DNA of 64,000 nt from Microbacterium sp. Gd 4-13 (GCF_003095395.1 NZ_QEIJ01000005.1:124001-188000), one strand, 5' to 3'; shown: positions 54,457 through 63,523, numbered from the stretch's first letter. Notes: generated by a model not told the origin, from the letters alone. A program made the numbers and translations.

Positions 54457-55223
54457 AGCGGCCGGTCGTCTACGCCTCGGCGGAGATCCTCGTCCCCGTG
54501 CTCGTCGTGCTCCTCATCCTGTGGTTCACCAATACCGGGTCGAGCTTCTTCCTCCCCCCGCTGCAGGACGTGTTCGTCGCCTTCGCCGGCAACTGGCTGT
54601 TCGCCCTCGTTCCCACCGAGCTCCTGCCCAGCGTGTTCCGATTGCTGTCCGGGTACGTCATCGCGATCGTGATCGGCGTCGGAGCGGGCATCGTCATCGG
54701 AAAGAGCCCCCGGATCCGCCGTCAAGCGGCGCCCGTGATCGAGTTCGCGCGTGCGATCCCGCCACCGGCCCTGCTGCCCTTCACCCTGATCGCCTTCGGC
54801 ACGGGAGACGAGGCGAAGATCATCCTCATCGCCCTCGTGTGCGTCTGGCCCATCCTGCTCAACACCGTCGACGGGATCACCGGTGTGGACTCCACCCTGA
54901 AGGAGACCGGCGCCAGCTACCGCATCACGCGGTGCGACACCCTGCTGCACGTCGACCTGCGCGCGGCCAGCCCGCAGATCTTCGCCGGAATGCGGGCCGC
55001 CCTCCCCCTTGCCCTGATCATCATGGTGATCAGCGAGATGGTCGGCGCCACCAACGGGGTCGGATTCTTCATCATCCAGGCCCAGCGCACCTTCGCGATC
55101 GCCGACATGTGGTCGGGGATCATCCTGCTGGGCCTTCTCGGGTACCTGCTCAACCTGCTTTTCACCCTCGTAGAGCGACGCGCCCTCGCCTGGCATCACG
55201 GCGCTCGTGCCACCGTCCGCTGA
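54453..55223 (+). CDS. ABC transporter permease 2 (SsuC/TauC-like)
   Basis: A 256-residue permease of the same family as permease 1 but clearly different in sequence. Visible are FARAIPPPALLPFTLIAFGTGDEAKIILIAL, the EAA loop KETGASYRITRCDTLLHVDLRAASPQIFAG and six or so hydrophobic segments. The start ATG overlaps the permease 1 stop. It should pair with permease 1 in one transporter served by the ATPase encoded next. Confidence 0.87.
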   Translation: MKRPVVYASAEILVPVLVVLLILWFTNTGSSFFLPPLQDVFVAFAGNWLFALVPTELLPSVFRLLSGYVIAIVIGVGAGIVIGKSPRIRRQAAPVIEFARAIPPPALLPFTLIAFGTGDEAKIILIALVCVWPILLNTVDGITGVDSTLKETGASYRITRCDTLLHVDLRAASPQIFAGMRAALPLALIIMVISEMVGATNGVGFFIIQAQRTFAIADMWSGIILLGLLGYLLNLLFTLVERRALAWHHGARATVR

Positions 55224-55240
55224 CTTACGGAGTCGTCACC

Positions 55241-56041
55241 ATGCTCACTTTGAAGAACGTCTCACGACGCTACGGCGATGCCCGCACCGGGACGCTCGCG
55301 GTCAGCGATCTCAGTTTCGAGATCGGCTCGAACGAGGTCGTGACCATGGTCGGGCCATCGGGATGCGGCAAGACCACCGTGCTGAAACTGATGGCGGGTC
55401 TGTTGTCCCCGACCGACGGATCGATCGAGATCGACGGCCGGCCCGTCGTGCGCCCGCCCGAGGAGATCGCGCTCGTCTTCCAGGACTACGTCAACTCGCT
55501 CTATCCCTGGATGACGGTCGCGCAGAACGTCGATTTCCCGCTCCGACGCAAAGCGCCTGAGCGCGCGATCCGTCGCGAACGCGTGAAGACAGCCATCGAT
55601 TCGGTGGGGCTTGGCGGATTCGAGGACCACTACCCGTGGCAGTTGTCGGGCGGCATGCAGCAGCGGGTGGCGATCGCCCGCGGGCTCGCCTATCAGCCGA
55701 AGATGCTGCTGATGGACGAACCGTTCGGCGCGCTCGACGCGCAGACCCGAGCCGACCTGGAGGATCTCGTCCTGCGCGTGCGCGACACCTTCGGGGTCAC
55801 CATCGTCTTCGTCACCCACGACATCGACGAGAGCGTCTACCTCGCCGACCGGGTGCTCGTCATGGGGCCACGACCCACCTTCATCGAAGCCGACCTCCCG
55901 GTCGTCCTGCCGTCGCCGCGGGATCAGATCGAGACGAAGGAACTCGCCGAGTTCGCCCGGGTGCGCGGAGACGTCTACCGGCGCATCCGACGGTCCAGCG
56001 AGGCGATGCGCACGGAAGCCACGCGGACGGTGACGGCATGA
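55241..56041 (+). CDS. ABC transporter ATP-binding protein (SsuB/TauB-like)
   Basis: A 266-residue ATPase. Walker A is MVGPSGCGKTTVLKLMAGL, the Q loop LVFQDYVNSLYPWMTV, the signature PWQLSGGMQQRVAIARGLAY and Walker B MLLMDEPFGALDAQTR, followed by VFVTHDIDES. These match the nitrate/sulfonate/taurine group. The start at 55241 lies 17 bases after permease 2. Its stop overlaps the start of the TPP-enzyme gene (ATGA). Confidence 0.9.
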   Translation: MLTLKNVSRRYGDARTGTLAVSDLSFEIGSNEVVTMVGPSGCGKTTVLKLMAGLLSPTDGSIEIDGRPVVRPPEEIALVFQDYVNSLYPWMTVAQNVDFPLRRKAPERAIRRERVKTAIDSVGLGGFEDHYPWQLSGGMQQRVAIARGLAYQPKMLLMDEPFGALDAQTRADLEDLVLRVRDTFGVTIVFVTHDIDESVYLADRVLVMGPRPTFIEADLPVVLPSPRDQIETKELAEFARVRGDVYRRIRRSSEAMRTEATRTVTA

Positions 56042-57732
56042 GCGGCATCGACACCCTCGAAACCACAGCGGCGACCGCCGAAGGAGAGGGCGAGCCGATG
56101 ACGGTGGCGGAGGCCGTGGGTCGTGCGTTGGCCGAGCGAGGTGTCGCTCACGTGTTCGGCGTCGTCGGGAGCGGCAACTTCATGGTCACGCACGGTCTCG
56201 TCAGCTCGGGGGTACCGTTCACCGCCGCGCGGCACGAGATGGGCGCGGCGTGCATGGCCGATTCGTACTCGCGCCTCACCGACCGCGTCGCGGCGGTGAG
56301 CCTTCACCAGGGCTGCGGCTTGACCAACGCGATGACGGGCATCGGCGAGGCGACCAAATCGAACACACCCCTCCTCGTCGTCACGGGCGACACCGCCGTC
56401 GGACAGGAGCAGGGCAACTTCGTCATCGACCAGGACTCGCTCGTGGCAGCGGTCGGTGCGGTACCCCGCCGCATCCACTCGTCTGCGACGGCCGTGGCCG
56501 ACGCGGTCGCCGCCTACGACATCGCCGTTCGCGACCGCACGACCGTCGTGCTCTCGCTCCCGGTCGACCTTCAGGCGGAGATCTGGCAGGAGCAGCCGGC
56601 GCCCGCCCCCGCACCTCGAGTGATCCCCGCGGGGGCCTCGGCCGAGGCTCTTGCGGAACTCGTCCGGATCCTCACCGCCGCACAGCGCCCGGTCATCCTG
56701 GGCGGGCGCGGCGCGCGGCAGGCCGCCGCGGAGCTCCGTGCGCTCGGGGAGCAGACCGGGGCGATCCTCGTTCCTTCCGCGGGTGCGCGCGGACTCTTCA
56801 CCGGCGAGGAGTGGGCGCTCGACGTGATGGGCGGATTCGCCACGCCCGGGGCGCGCGAGCTGATCCAAGAGGCCGACGTGCTGGTGGCGTTCGGAGCCGC
56901 GCTCAATCAATGGACGGCGCACCACGGCACTCTCACCGCCCAGCCCACCCTCGTGCAGGTCGACGATCGGCGCGAGGCGTTCGGGAAGCACCGCGGCGTA
57001 TCGCTCGGAATCGTCGGCGACACGGCATCGGTCGCATCGGCCGTCACGGGCATGCTCGCGGCGCAGGAGGCCCCCCGGATCGGGCTCCGCACCCCCGAGA
57101 CCCGAGCGCGTATCCGACGCATCCGTCACTGGGTCGACGACCTCCCGGCCGAGCGGCATTCCCCCGGCCACATCGGAGCGGGGGCCCTCACGGCGGCCCT
57201 CGACGCGATGCTGCCGATCGAGCGCGTCGTCGTTCCCGACGGAGGCAACGTCAACATGTACCCCGGCGCGTTCCTGCGCGTGCCCGACGAGCGCGGTTTC
57301 GTCATGCCGCTGTCGTTCCAGTCGATCGGCCTCGGACTCTCCAACGGCATCGGCGCCGCGATCGCCCGACCCGATCGGATGGCCGTGGTCGGAACCGGCG
57401 ACGGCTCGTTCCTGATGGCCGCGGTGGAACTCGACACCGCTGTCAAAGCCGGCCTGGGCATGATCGTCGTCGTCTACAACGACGAGGCCTATGGCGCCGA
57501 GGTGCATCTCTTCGCCGATCATCCCGAGAAACAGGCCATCGTCCGCTTCCCTGAGACCGACATCGCCTCGATCGCGCGCGGGTACGGATGCGCCGGCGTA
57601 ACCGTGCGCTCGCTCGACGACCTCGCCGGGGTGCAGGCGTGGCTCGACGGCCCCCGCGACCGGCCACTCGTCGTCGACGCCAAGATCACCGGCGACGCGT
57701 CGCCGCTGATGCGCGAGAACCTCGCCCACTGA
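56038..57732 (+). CDS. Thiamine-diphosphate-dependent enzyme (acetolactate-synthase superfamily)
   Basis: A 564-residue three-domain TPP enzyme. The N-terminal domain has the catalytic Glu in FTAARHEMGAACMADSYSRLT; the C-terminal domain has the TPP/Mg motif GTGDGSFLMAAVELDTAV with the distal Asn in IVVVYNDEAYG. The middle domain has GGRGARQAAAELRALGEQTGAI. Sulfoacetaldehyde acetyltransferase, phosphonopyruvate-decarboxylase-like and acetolactate-synthase-like enzymes all share this layout; I cannot name the reaction. Coupling to an importer of the sulfonate type makes the transported compound, or its keto or aldehyde product, the probable substrate. A start at the Met of GEPMTVAEA is possible. 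Confidence 0.82.
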   Translation: MSGIDTLETTAATAEGEGEPMTVAEAVGRALAERGVAHVFGVVGSGNFMVTHGLVSSGVPFTAARHEMGAACMADSYSRLTDRVAAVSLHQGCGLTNAMTGIGEATKSNTPLLVVTGDTAVGQEQGNFVIDQDSLVAAVGAVPRRIHSSATAVADAVAAYDIAVRDRTTVVLSLPVDLQAEIWQEQPAPAPAPRVIPAGASAEALAELVRILTAAQRPVILGGRGARQAAAELRALGEQTGAILVPSAGARGLFTGEEWALDVMGGFATPGARELIQEADVLVAFGAALNQWTAHHGTLTAQPTLVQVDDRREAFGKHRGVSLGIVGDTASVASAVTGMLAAQEAPRIGLRTPETRARIRRIRHWVDDLPAERHSPGHIGAGALTAALDAMLPIERVVVPDGGNVNMYPGAFLRVPDERGFVMPLSFQSIGLGLSNGIGAAIARPDRMAVVGTGDGSFLMAAVELDTAVKAGLGMIVVVYNDEAYGAEVHLFADHPEKQAIVRFPETDIASIARGYGCAGVTVRSLDDLAGVQAWLDGPRDRPLVVDAKITGDASPLMRENLAH

Positions 57733-57769
57733 CCCGGCCCGGCCCCCGCCCCGCATCCGCCCCGTTCCG

Positions 57770-57847
57770 CGTCCAGAATCCAGGAACAACGGCCCCTCGC
57801 GACCCGGTGCGAGGGGCGCAGGGGCCGTTTCTCCTGCATTCCGAACG
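57770..57847. repeat. Dispersed intergenic hairpin, family B copy 1
   Basis: Arms 57770-57797 and 57820-57847 pair imperfectly, with an inner 9-bp stem GCCCCTCGC (57792-57800) / GCGAGGGGC (57809-57817). The left arm GCGTCCAGAATCCAGGA and right arm CTCCTGCATTCCG are close to those of the element at 63524-63601. It follows the TPP-enzyme gene and probably terminates that operon. Confidence 0.7.
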
Positions 57848-57873
57848 CTGGCGGCCGGAGGCAGGATGAAGGA

Positions 57874-58227
57874 ATGGTCGACGAGGAGTACGCGGCGTGG
57901 GTGCGCACGTCCGCGCCCGGGCCGGAGACCGCCGTCCCGGCACGCATCCGCTAGATCACGTACGCACCGCGCACTCTTGAGTCGTCGATGGAGGCGGAGG
58001 CGGAACGGATGCGGTGAGCTGCCCCGTTCACGCCAACGCCCCGGGTGCTCTCCCGCGGATCCGATGACGAGCACGAATGGCTCGTCACGGCGGCGCCGCC
58101 GGGGCGGTCGGCGGTCGGCCCGCGCTGGATCGAGAGACCGGCCGACCGTCTGATGGTCTGCCACGGCGACGCGTGCGCGCCGAACACCCTCGAGGCGCAC
58201 GCGGAGATTGCACCACAGTCGACCTAT
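57874..58227 (+). pseudogene. Decayed aminoglycoside 3'-phosphotransferase-like gene
   Basis: Fragments of one APH(3')-like gene in different frames. A good ribosome site (AAGGA) and ATG at 57874 open a 26-codon piece MVDEEYAAWVRTSAPG that stops at 57952. In another frame, bases about 58030-58200 read GVLSRGSDDEHEWLVTAAPP and GRSAVGPRWIERPADRL, then MVCHGDACAPNTLEAHAE. EWLVTAA-type, PGRSAV and the catalytic HGDACAPN-type motif are all hallmarks of the family, but the stretch between them is far too short and the C-terminal half is gone. Deletions and a frame change make it non-functional. Confidence 0.72.
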
Positions 58228-58856
58228 AGCCCCGGCGCGTCCTTCGGGCGCAGATCGCCGTGACGTCCGACGAACTCATCGCGTTCTGCTGCGCTCGCGA
58301 AAATCACATCGACACCGGCGAAGTAGGGGCAGAACGCCCAGCTTGTCCGATCGTCTGTGATGATCGCGTACCCCCGTTCCTCGACGGCACTCCGAAGAAC
58401 AGCGTCGAGCGCAGCCTGTCGAACACCCGTATCGCTCGCCCACGAGAACGCCGTCGGACCGCGATGCTCACGGGACTCGCGGCGCCAGGGAAAGAGATCG
58501 ATCGGAAGAGCCCGGGACCACCCACCGAAGAGGTCGGCCGCCCCGTACTCCTCGACGACCACACGCACTGGCCGACCATCCTCGCCTCGCAGATCATCGA
58601 GAAGCGCGCGAAGGACGACAGTGGCCTCTGCGTCAGAACCGGCGTCGCGGGCGCCACGGATGTGGAACCGCGCCCATCGCTCGGGCAGCTGCGAGCGCAG
58701 GGCCGCACCGTCGGGGACGCAATCGCCGAACGCCTCGTTCCACGCGGCATCGAGGTCACGACGTCGATCGCTATCCTCCGCGACCCGGAAGACGCGGCGC
58801 CGACCATGAGCCGCTCGAAGCGCTGCCTGCGCTCGGCCGACCAGCATCCTGAACAT
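58224..58856 (-). CDS. Hypothetical protein, possibly DUF3885-like
   Basis: A 210-residue soluble protein I cannot assign firmly. The N-terminus MFRMLVGRAQAALRAAHG is followed by WNEAFGDCVPDGAALRSQLPERWARFHIRG and ends with GYAIITDDRTSWAFCPYFAGVDVIFASAAERDEF. This end resembles DUF3885-type proteins, which close with a YDDRG-type turn and a short strand. The start at 58856 is supported by TAGTGT seven bases upstream; longer readings exist. It converges with the APH remnant (a few bases overlap). Confidence 0.6.
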   Translation of the reverse strand: MFRMLVGRAQAALRAAHGRRRVFRVAEDSDRRRDLDAAWNEAFGDCVPDGAALRSQLPERWARFHIRGARDAGSDAEATVVLRALLDDLRGEDGRPVRVVVEEYGAADLFGGWSRALPIDLFPWRRESREHRGPTAFSWASDTGVRQAALDAVLRSAVEERGYAIITDDRTSWAFCPYFAGVDVIFASAAERDEFVGRHGDLRPKDAPGL

Positions 58857-58961
58857 CACTCCGACACTATCCAGATCCGATGGCGACCTGACGCGGTGAG
58901 GTGCCTCGACCGGGCGACGCGGGGCCCCGCACACGGCACCTCGAGGCGCACGCGCCGCGCG

Positions 58962-59747
58962 TCAGAGGCCGAAGATGGGGCGCCAGGCCCCGGAACCCAC
59001 CGAGATGACGACGGATGCTGCGGCGATGACGACCGCGATCGCGATGAGGGCGGCGTCCCTCCCGCGCAGGCGTGACGGGCGCGCCCAGGTGCGGGGTCCG
59101 GGGGCGCCGAAGCCGCGCGACTCCATGGCGGTGGCGAGCTTCGAGCCGCGCCGGATCGCCAGCACCAGGAGCGCGAAGGTCTGTCCGAGCAACCGGCGCA
59201 CCCGGCCGGCATCGGCGACCCCCCGCGCACGGCGGGCGAGGGCGAGCTCGCGCCAGTCCTCGATGAGCAGGCCGACGAGGCGCAGGCCCGCGAGTCCGCC
59301 GAGCACGAACCGCGCCGGCAGGCGCAGGATCTGGCCGAGGCCGTCGGCGAGATCGGTCGGGTCTGTCGTCGCGAACAGCACCACGCTCGGCACGGCGATG
59401 GCCAGGACGCGCAGCAGGATCGCGAGCGCCAGCGCGATCGAGCCGTCGCTGACGCGCAGCACGCCCCACTCGACGTACACGTCGCCGGCGGGCCGACCGT
59501 AGAGCACGGTGGCGGTCGAGGCGACGACGGCGCCCGCCGCGATCGGCCAGAGCCGCAACCACAGGTCGCGGATCGGCAGACGCGCGAAAGGGAGGAGCAC
59601 CAGGGTCGCGACCAGCGTGACCCCCGCCGAGACGGGGTCGATCGAGGCGAGCAGCGCGCCGGTGAGCACGAGTGTCGCGGCGAGCTTCGCCACGGGATTG
59701 AGGCGGGCGAGCGGTCCGTCCGCAGGACCGAGCGTCGTCAGACTCAT
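58962..59747 (-). CDS. ykoC: Energy-coupling factor transmembrane subunit (EcfT), thiamine-type
   Basis: A 261-residue EcfT/CbiQ-family membrane protein with about five hydrophobic segments. The two coupling motifs that contact the ATPases are in LALARRARGVAD and ATAMESRGFGAPG. It starts at an ATG overlapping the stop of the fused ATPase gene (59744-59747). It is the third gene after a TPP riboswitch, so it belongs to the YkoEDC-type transporter. The 95 bases on its far side hold nothing that I can identify. Confidence 0.88.
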   Translation of the reverse strand: MSLTTLGPADGPLARLNPVAKLAATLVLTGALLASIDPVSAGVTLVATLVLLPFARLPIRDLWLRLWPIAAGAVVASTATVLYGRPAGDVYVEWGVLRVSDGSIALALAILLRVLAIAVPSVVLFATTDPTDLADGLGQILRLPARFVLGGLAGLRLVGLLIEDWRELALARRARGVADAGRVRRLLGQTFALLVLAIRRGSKLATAMESRGFGAPGPRTWARPSRLRGRDAALIAIAVVIAAASVVISVGSGAWRPIFGL

Positions 59748-61213
59748 GAGCGCCCCACCTCGAGCTCGGCGTCGGCGAGCGCGGCCACGAGCTCCCGGTC
59801 GTGGGTGACGAAGGCCACGGCCGTTCCGTCGGCGCGGAGGCCATCGAGCAGGCCCGCGATCTCGCGCCAGGTGCGGGCATCCTGCCCGAACGTGGGCTCG
59901 TCGAGCACGAGCACGCGCGGGGCGGTGGCGATCGCCGCAGCCACGGTGAGGCGTCGCTTCTCACCGCCGGAGAGCGTGAACGGATTGACGTCGGCGAGCC
60001 GGGTCAACCGCAACCGCTCGAGCAACTCGTCCACCGTGCGCGCGATCTCGTCGGGATCGCGCCCGAGCGCACGCAGACCGACGGCGAGTTCATCGCGCAC
60101 GCGGGTGGTGAGCAACTGATGCTCGGGCTCCTGGAACACCATGCCGATGCGCGTCAGCAGCTCGCGGGAACGCCACCGCGAGGGCGTCGCCGTCAGCTCG
60201 CCCGCGAGGGCCGCTGTCGCGGCCAGGGCGCCGCCGGCCGGCGCGAGCAGACCCGCGACGGTCAGCGCCAGGGTGGACTTGCCCGCTCCGTTGGGTCCGG
60301 TGACGGCGAGCGCTCGTCCGGCGGCGAGGTCGACCGAGATGCCGGATGCGACGACCGACGCCGCGCGCGCGGCGAACGCCCGACGACCCACCGACAGGTC
60401 GGATGCGGTCAGCAGGGTCTCGGATGCGGCGGACCTCGGCCGCCGATCGATCTCGACCGGGATGCCCGGTACCCACACGCCCGCTTCGGTCAGCGATCGG
60501 CCGTGCGCGGCGAAGACGGCACCGGGCGGGCCGTCGGCGACCACCCCGCCGCCGTCTCCGCCCTCGAGCACGATCACCCGGTCGACCGCGTCGGCCCACA
60601 GGGCGACTCGATGCTCGACGACGATGAGGGTCGCGCCGGTCGCCCGTGCCGCCGCCATGACGGCGTCGCGCACGAGCTCGGCGCCCTCGGGGTCGATGTT
60701 CGCCGTCGGCTCGTCGAAGAGCATGAGGCCGGGTCGCATCGCCAGGATCCCGGCCACGGCGAGGCGCTGCTTCTGCCCGCCGGACAGCCGGGACGTCGGG
60801 TGGTCGCGGCCGATTCCGAGACCCACGGCCTCGAGCGCGGCATCCACCCTCGACCAGATCTCCTCGCGTGCAACGCCGAGGTTCTCGCAGGCGAAGGCGA
60901 CGTCGTCACCCGCCCGCGCGAGCACGACCTGAGCGTCGGGGTCTTGGAGCACCAGTCCCGCGCGACCGCGTGCGGCGGAGGGAGCTGCACCGTCGAGCGT
61001 CAGCTCGCCGGTGCTCTCCCCGTCGTCGAGGTCGCCGAGCACGCCCGCGAGGCCCCGCAGCAGCGTGCTCTTGCCCGAGCCGCTCGCCCCGAGGAGCAGC
61101 ACGCGCTCGCCCGGGGCGATGTCGAGATCGAGCTCGCGCACGGCCCAGCGCCGGCGGCCGGCGTGACGCCACCCCCAGGAGCGGGCGCGGACGGCGGCAG
61201 GCGCCGATCTCAC
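59744..61213 (-). CDS. ykoD: Fused energy-coupling factor ATPase (two domains), thiamine-type
   Basis: A 489-residue protein with two ABC ATPase domains, as in B. subtilis YkoD. Domain 1 has Walker A LLLGASGSGKSTLLRGLAG, signature SRLSGGQKQRLAVAGILAM and Walker B LMLFDEPTANIDPEG. Domain 2 has TGPNGAGKSTLALTVAGLL, LSGGEKRRLTVAAAIA and VLVLDEPTFGQDAR with FVTHDRELV. The start is a GTG at 61213 overlapping the stop of the S-component gene. It drives uptake of thiamine or its pyrimidine part, under the riboswitch. Confidence 0.9.
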   Translation of the reverse strand: MRSAPAAVRARSWGWRHAGRRRWAVRELDLDIAPGERVLLLGASGSGKSTLLRGLAGVLGDLDDGESTGELTLDGAAPSAARGRAGLVLQDPDAQVVLARAGDDVAFACENLGVAREEIWSRVDAALEAVGLGIGRDHPTSRLSGGQKQRLAVAGILAMRPGLMLFDEPTANIDPEGAELVRDAVMAAARATGATLIVVEHRVALWADAVDRVIVLEGGDGGGVVADGPPGAVFAAHGRSLTEAGVWVPGIPVEIDRRPRSAASETLLTASDLSVGRRAFAARAASVVASGISVDLAAGRALAVTGPNGAGKSTLALTVAGLLAPAGGALAATAALAGELTATPSRWRSRELLTRIGMVFQEPEHQLLTTRVRDELAVGLRALGRDPDEIARTVDELLERLRLTRLADVNPFTLSGGEKRRLTVAAAIATAPRVLVLDEPTFGQDARTWREIAGLLDGLRADGTAVAFVTHDRELVAALADAELEVGRS

Positions 61214-61845
61214 GCGGCGTCGGCTGCGGTTGTCTCGCGGGAGCGGTAGGCGCGGCCGGACGCGAAGCGGTCGAGCGCGCCGGTCGCGGCGAGCGCCCGG
61301 GCCAGCACCCACGACACGAGACCGGCGATCACCACGCCGGAGACGATCGCCGAGACGAAGTAGACCGCCCGGGCCTCGAAGGCGAGCGCGGCGACCGAGG
61401 AGAACGTCGTGTCGAGCAGCGCTACGGCGAGACCGGCGAGGGCGCCCGAGAGCAGGGCGACGCCGAGGCGCCAGTTGGCGTAGGCGAACAGGGCGAACGC
61501 GAGCTCGGCGCCAAGGCCCTGCACCACGCCCCAGATCAGGGTCGTGAAGCCCCACTGGGTGCCGATCGCCATGGAGACGACGGCGGCCACGATCTCGGTG
61601 TAGAGCGCGGCGCCCGGCTTGCGGATGATCAGACCGCCGAGCACGCCGGCGAAGAGCCAGCCTCCGGCGAGGAGCCCCGACAGGCCGGGGGTGAACGCCA
61701 GCGCGGTGTCGAGCACCGGCCAGGCCTGGCCCCACAGCCAGAAGACCAGCCCGGCGGCGACACCGATGACGCTGGCCACGACGATGTCGACGACGCGCCA
61801 CGAATAGCGGTGAGTCCCGGTGGATGGGGACGCGGAAGTGTGCAT
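61210..61845 (-). CDS. ykoE: ECF transporter S component, YkoE-type (thiamine or HMP)
   Basis: A 211-residue membrane protein of the YkoE family with about six hydrophobic segments. Typical parts are DIVVASVIGVAAGLVFWLWGQ, GLSGLLAGGWLFAGVLGGLIIRKPGAAL and TQWGFTTLIWGVVQGLGAELAF. It binds the vitamin and docks on the EcfT/ATPase module encoded downstream. GGAGGAGAG lies just before the ATG at 61845 and directly at the end of the riboswitch. The ligand is thiamine or hydroxymethylpyrimidine by family and by riboswitch. Confidence 0.9.
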   Translation of the reverse strand: MHTSASPSTGTHRYSWRVVDIVVASVIGVAAGLVFWLWGQAWPVLDTALAFTPGLSGLLAGGWLFAGVLGGLIIRKPGAALYTEIVAAVVSMAIGTQWGFTTLIWGVVQGLGAELAFALFAYANWRLGVALLSGALAGLAVALLDTTFSSVAALAFEARAVYFVSAIVSGVVIAGLVSWVLARALAATGALDRFASGRAYRSRETTAADAA

Positions 61846-61854
61846 TTTCTCTCC

Positions 61855-61945
61855 TCCCTGCGCTGGCATGACCCAGATCAGGTTCGACGGTCGAAGCGTG
61901 GATCGCTTCCTCTCAGCCCGGCTCACCGGACTCCCGTGGTTCCAG
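61855..61945 (-). ncRNA. TPP riboswitch (THI element)
   Basis: Read on the minus strand it shows the landmark order of the THI box: ACCACGGGAGTCC, then CTGAGAGGAAGCG, then CCGTCGAACCTGATCTGG, then GTCATGCCAGCGCAGGGA. The last part runs straight into the ykoE ribosome site GGAGGAG, so control of translation start is likely: bound TPP hides the site. No terminator stem with a T run is seen. The transcript starts near the plus-strand position 61950. Confidence 0.93.
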
Positions 61946-61969
61946 GCGAGTATAGACCCGCCCGCGAGG

Positions 61970-61981
61970 TACGTTAGGCGC
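61970..61981 (+). promoter_or_regulatory. Leaderless promoter of the carboxypeptidase gene
   Basis: TACGTT at 61970-61975, then six bases and the ATG at 61982. It lies back to back with the promoter of the riboswitch transcript. Confidence 0.6.
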
Positions 61982-63502
61982 ATGGGACCCGACGCCACCG
62001 CGCCGCCGTCGCGGCGTGCGTTGCGCACGAGCACCACCGCGCCGCATCCGATCGTCGACGACGCCGCGCAGACGCCCGTCGAGGCTGCCGGCGACGCCCC
62101 GCAGGCCGATCCTTCCGAGCCCGTGCTCGATGACGCGCCCGCCGAGGTCGTCGCGGCGCAGTCCTCCCGCTATCCCGCGCTGACCTGGGTCGACGAGAGC
62201 CGTGTCTCGTCGACCGCCGCCCCGGCCTCTCTCGCGGTCGACGCGGCGCCCGTGGCGACGGGCACCGACCTGCTCGCCGGCGCACCCCGACGTTCGATCT
62301 TCCGCCCCGGGGTGCTCGCGCCCGTCTTTGTGATCCTCGCCGTGACCGGCGCCTACGTCGCCACGACCCTGCTCTGGCCGCTCTACGCGGTCGCCCCGCA
62401 GATCGAGGCGGTCGCCGTGCAGCCGGTCGCCGCCGCCGCCGCGACCCCCGCGTGGCCGACCGAGGGTGGAGCCGCGATCACCGTCGCCGGAGCCGGGGGG
62501 ATCCTCTCGTCGTCGTCGGAGGCCGAGTCGATCGCGAGCATCACCAAGGTCGTCACTGCGCTCGTCGTTCTCGACGAGATGCCGCTGGCCGCCGGCGAGG
62601 CCGGACCTGATTTCGCGTTCACCGCGGCCGACCGCCGGCAGTACTGGGCCGACCGCGCCGCCGGCGAGTCGGCGCTCGACGTGCCGGTCGGCGGAACGCT
62701 GAGCGAGTATCAGATGCTCGAGGGTCTGCTGGTGGGTTCGGCGAACAACTACGCCGACCGCCTCGCGGGCAACCTCTACCCCTCCGACGCGGTCTTCGCG
62801 AGTGCGGCGCGATCGTGGCTCACGACCCACGGCATCTCGGGCATCACGATCGAAGACCCCTCTGGCATCGTCGCGGGCAACGCCGCCACCCCCGAGTCGC
62901 TCATCCCCCTCGCGATCAAGGCCCTCGAGAACCCCGTCATCGCCGAGATCGTCGCCAAGCCCGAGGTCGACCTGCCCGGCGCCGGCCGCGTCGAGAACAC
63001 GAACGACCTGTTGGACGACCCGGGTGTGGTCGGGCTCAAGACCGGCACGCTCGACGCGTACAACCTGCTCGCCGCGAAAGACATCGCGATCGGCGACACC
63101 ACCGTGCGCGTCTTCGGCTCGGTGCTCGGCCAGCCCGACCGGGCGACGCGGGATGCGGCGATGCGCAGCCTCTTCGCGCAGATCGAGACGGAGTTGCAGC
63201 CCGAGCCCTCGGTGCCCGCGGGCACCCGCGTCGGCACGATCGAGACGGCGTGGGGCGAGTCGGTCGACGTGGTGACCGCCGATGACGCGACCGTCGTGCT
63301 CTGGAACGGCGGCGCGGCCACCCCGGCCACCGATTTCTCGCTCGGCGACGCCGTCGACGAGGGCGCCGCCGTGGGGACGCTCGTGGTGACCGGCCCGCTC
63401 GACGCGGACTCCGTCGAGGTGCGCCTCTCCGGAGACATCGAACCCCCGTCGCCCTGGTGGCGTCTCACCCACCCGCTCGAACTGCTCGGCCTCAGCGGCT
63501 GA
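61982..63502 (+). CDS. D-alanyl-D-alanine carboxypeptidase (penicillin-binding protein 5/6-like)
   Basis: A 506-residue cell-wall enzyme. A disordered Ala/Asp-rich cytoplasmic region of about 105 residues is followed by one membrane helix (LAPVFVILAVTGAYVATTLL) and an extracellular serine-type domain: SxxK in SIASITKVVTALVVLD near residue 190, SxN in LVGSANNYADRL and KTG in VVGLKTGTLDAYN. The last 120 residues form a beta-rich C-terminal domain. The enzyme trims pentapeptides of peptidoglycan. The ATG at 61982 has a -10 box six bases before it and no ribosome site. It converges with the gene at the right edge. Confidence 0.88.
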   Translation: MGPDATAPPSRRALRTSTTAPHPIVDDAAQTPVEAAGDAPQADPSEPVLDDAPAEVVAAQSSRYPALTWVDESRVSSTAAPASLAVDAAPVATGTDLLAGAPRRSIFRPGVLAPVFVILAVTGAYVATTLLWPLYAVAPQIEAVAVQPVAAAAATPAWPTEGGAAITVAGAGGILSSSSEAESIASITKVVTALVVLDEMPLAAGEAGPDFAFTAADRRQYWADRAAGESALDVPVGGTLSEYQMLEGLLVGSANNYADRLAGNLYPSDAVFASAARSWLTTHGISGITIEDPSGIVAGNAATPESLIPLAIKALENPVIAEIVAKPEVDLPGAGRVENTNDLLDDPGVVGLKTGTLDAYNLLAAKDIAIGDTTVRVFGSVLGQPDRATRDAAMRSLFAQIETELQPEPSVPAGTRVGTIETAWGESVDVVTADDATVVLWNGGAATPATDFSLGDAVDEGAAVGTLVVTGPLDADSVEVRLSGDIEPPSPWWRLTHPLELLGLSG

Positions 63503-63523
63503 CGCGGGTTCCCGCCGGCATCG

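Noticed and set aside
55975..58200. Long minus-strand open frame opposite the TPP-enzyme gene
   Set aside because: Same reason; low-complexity translation, no start signal, and it covers a clear gene.
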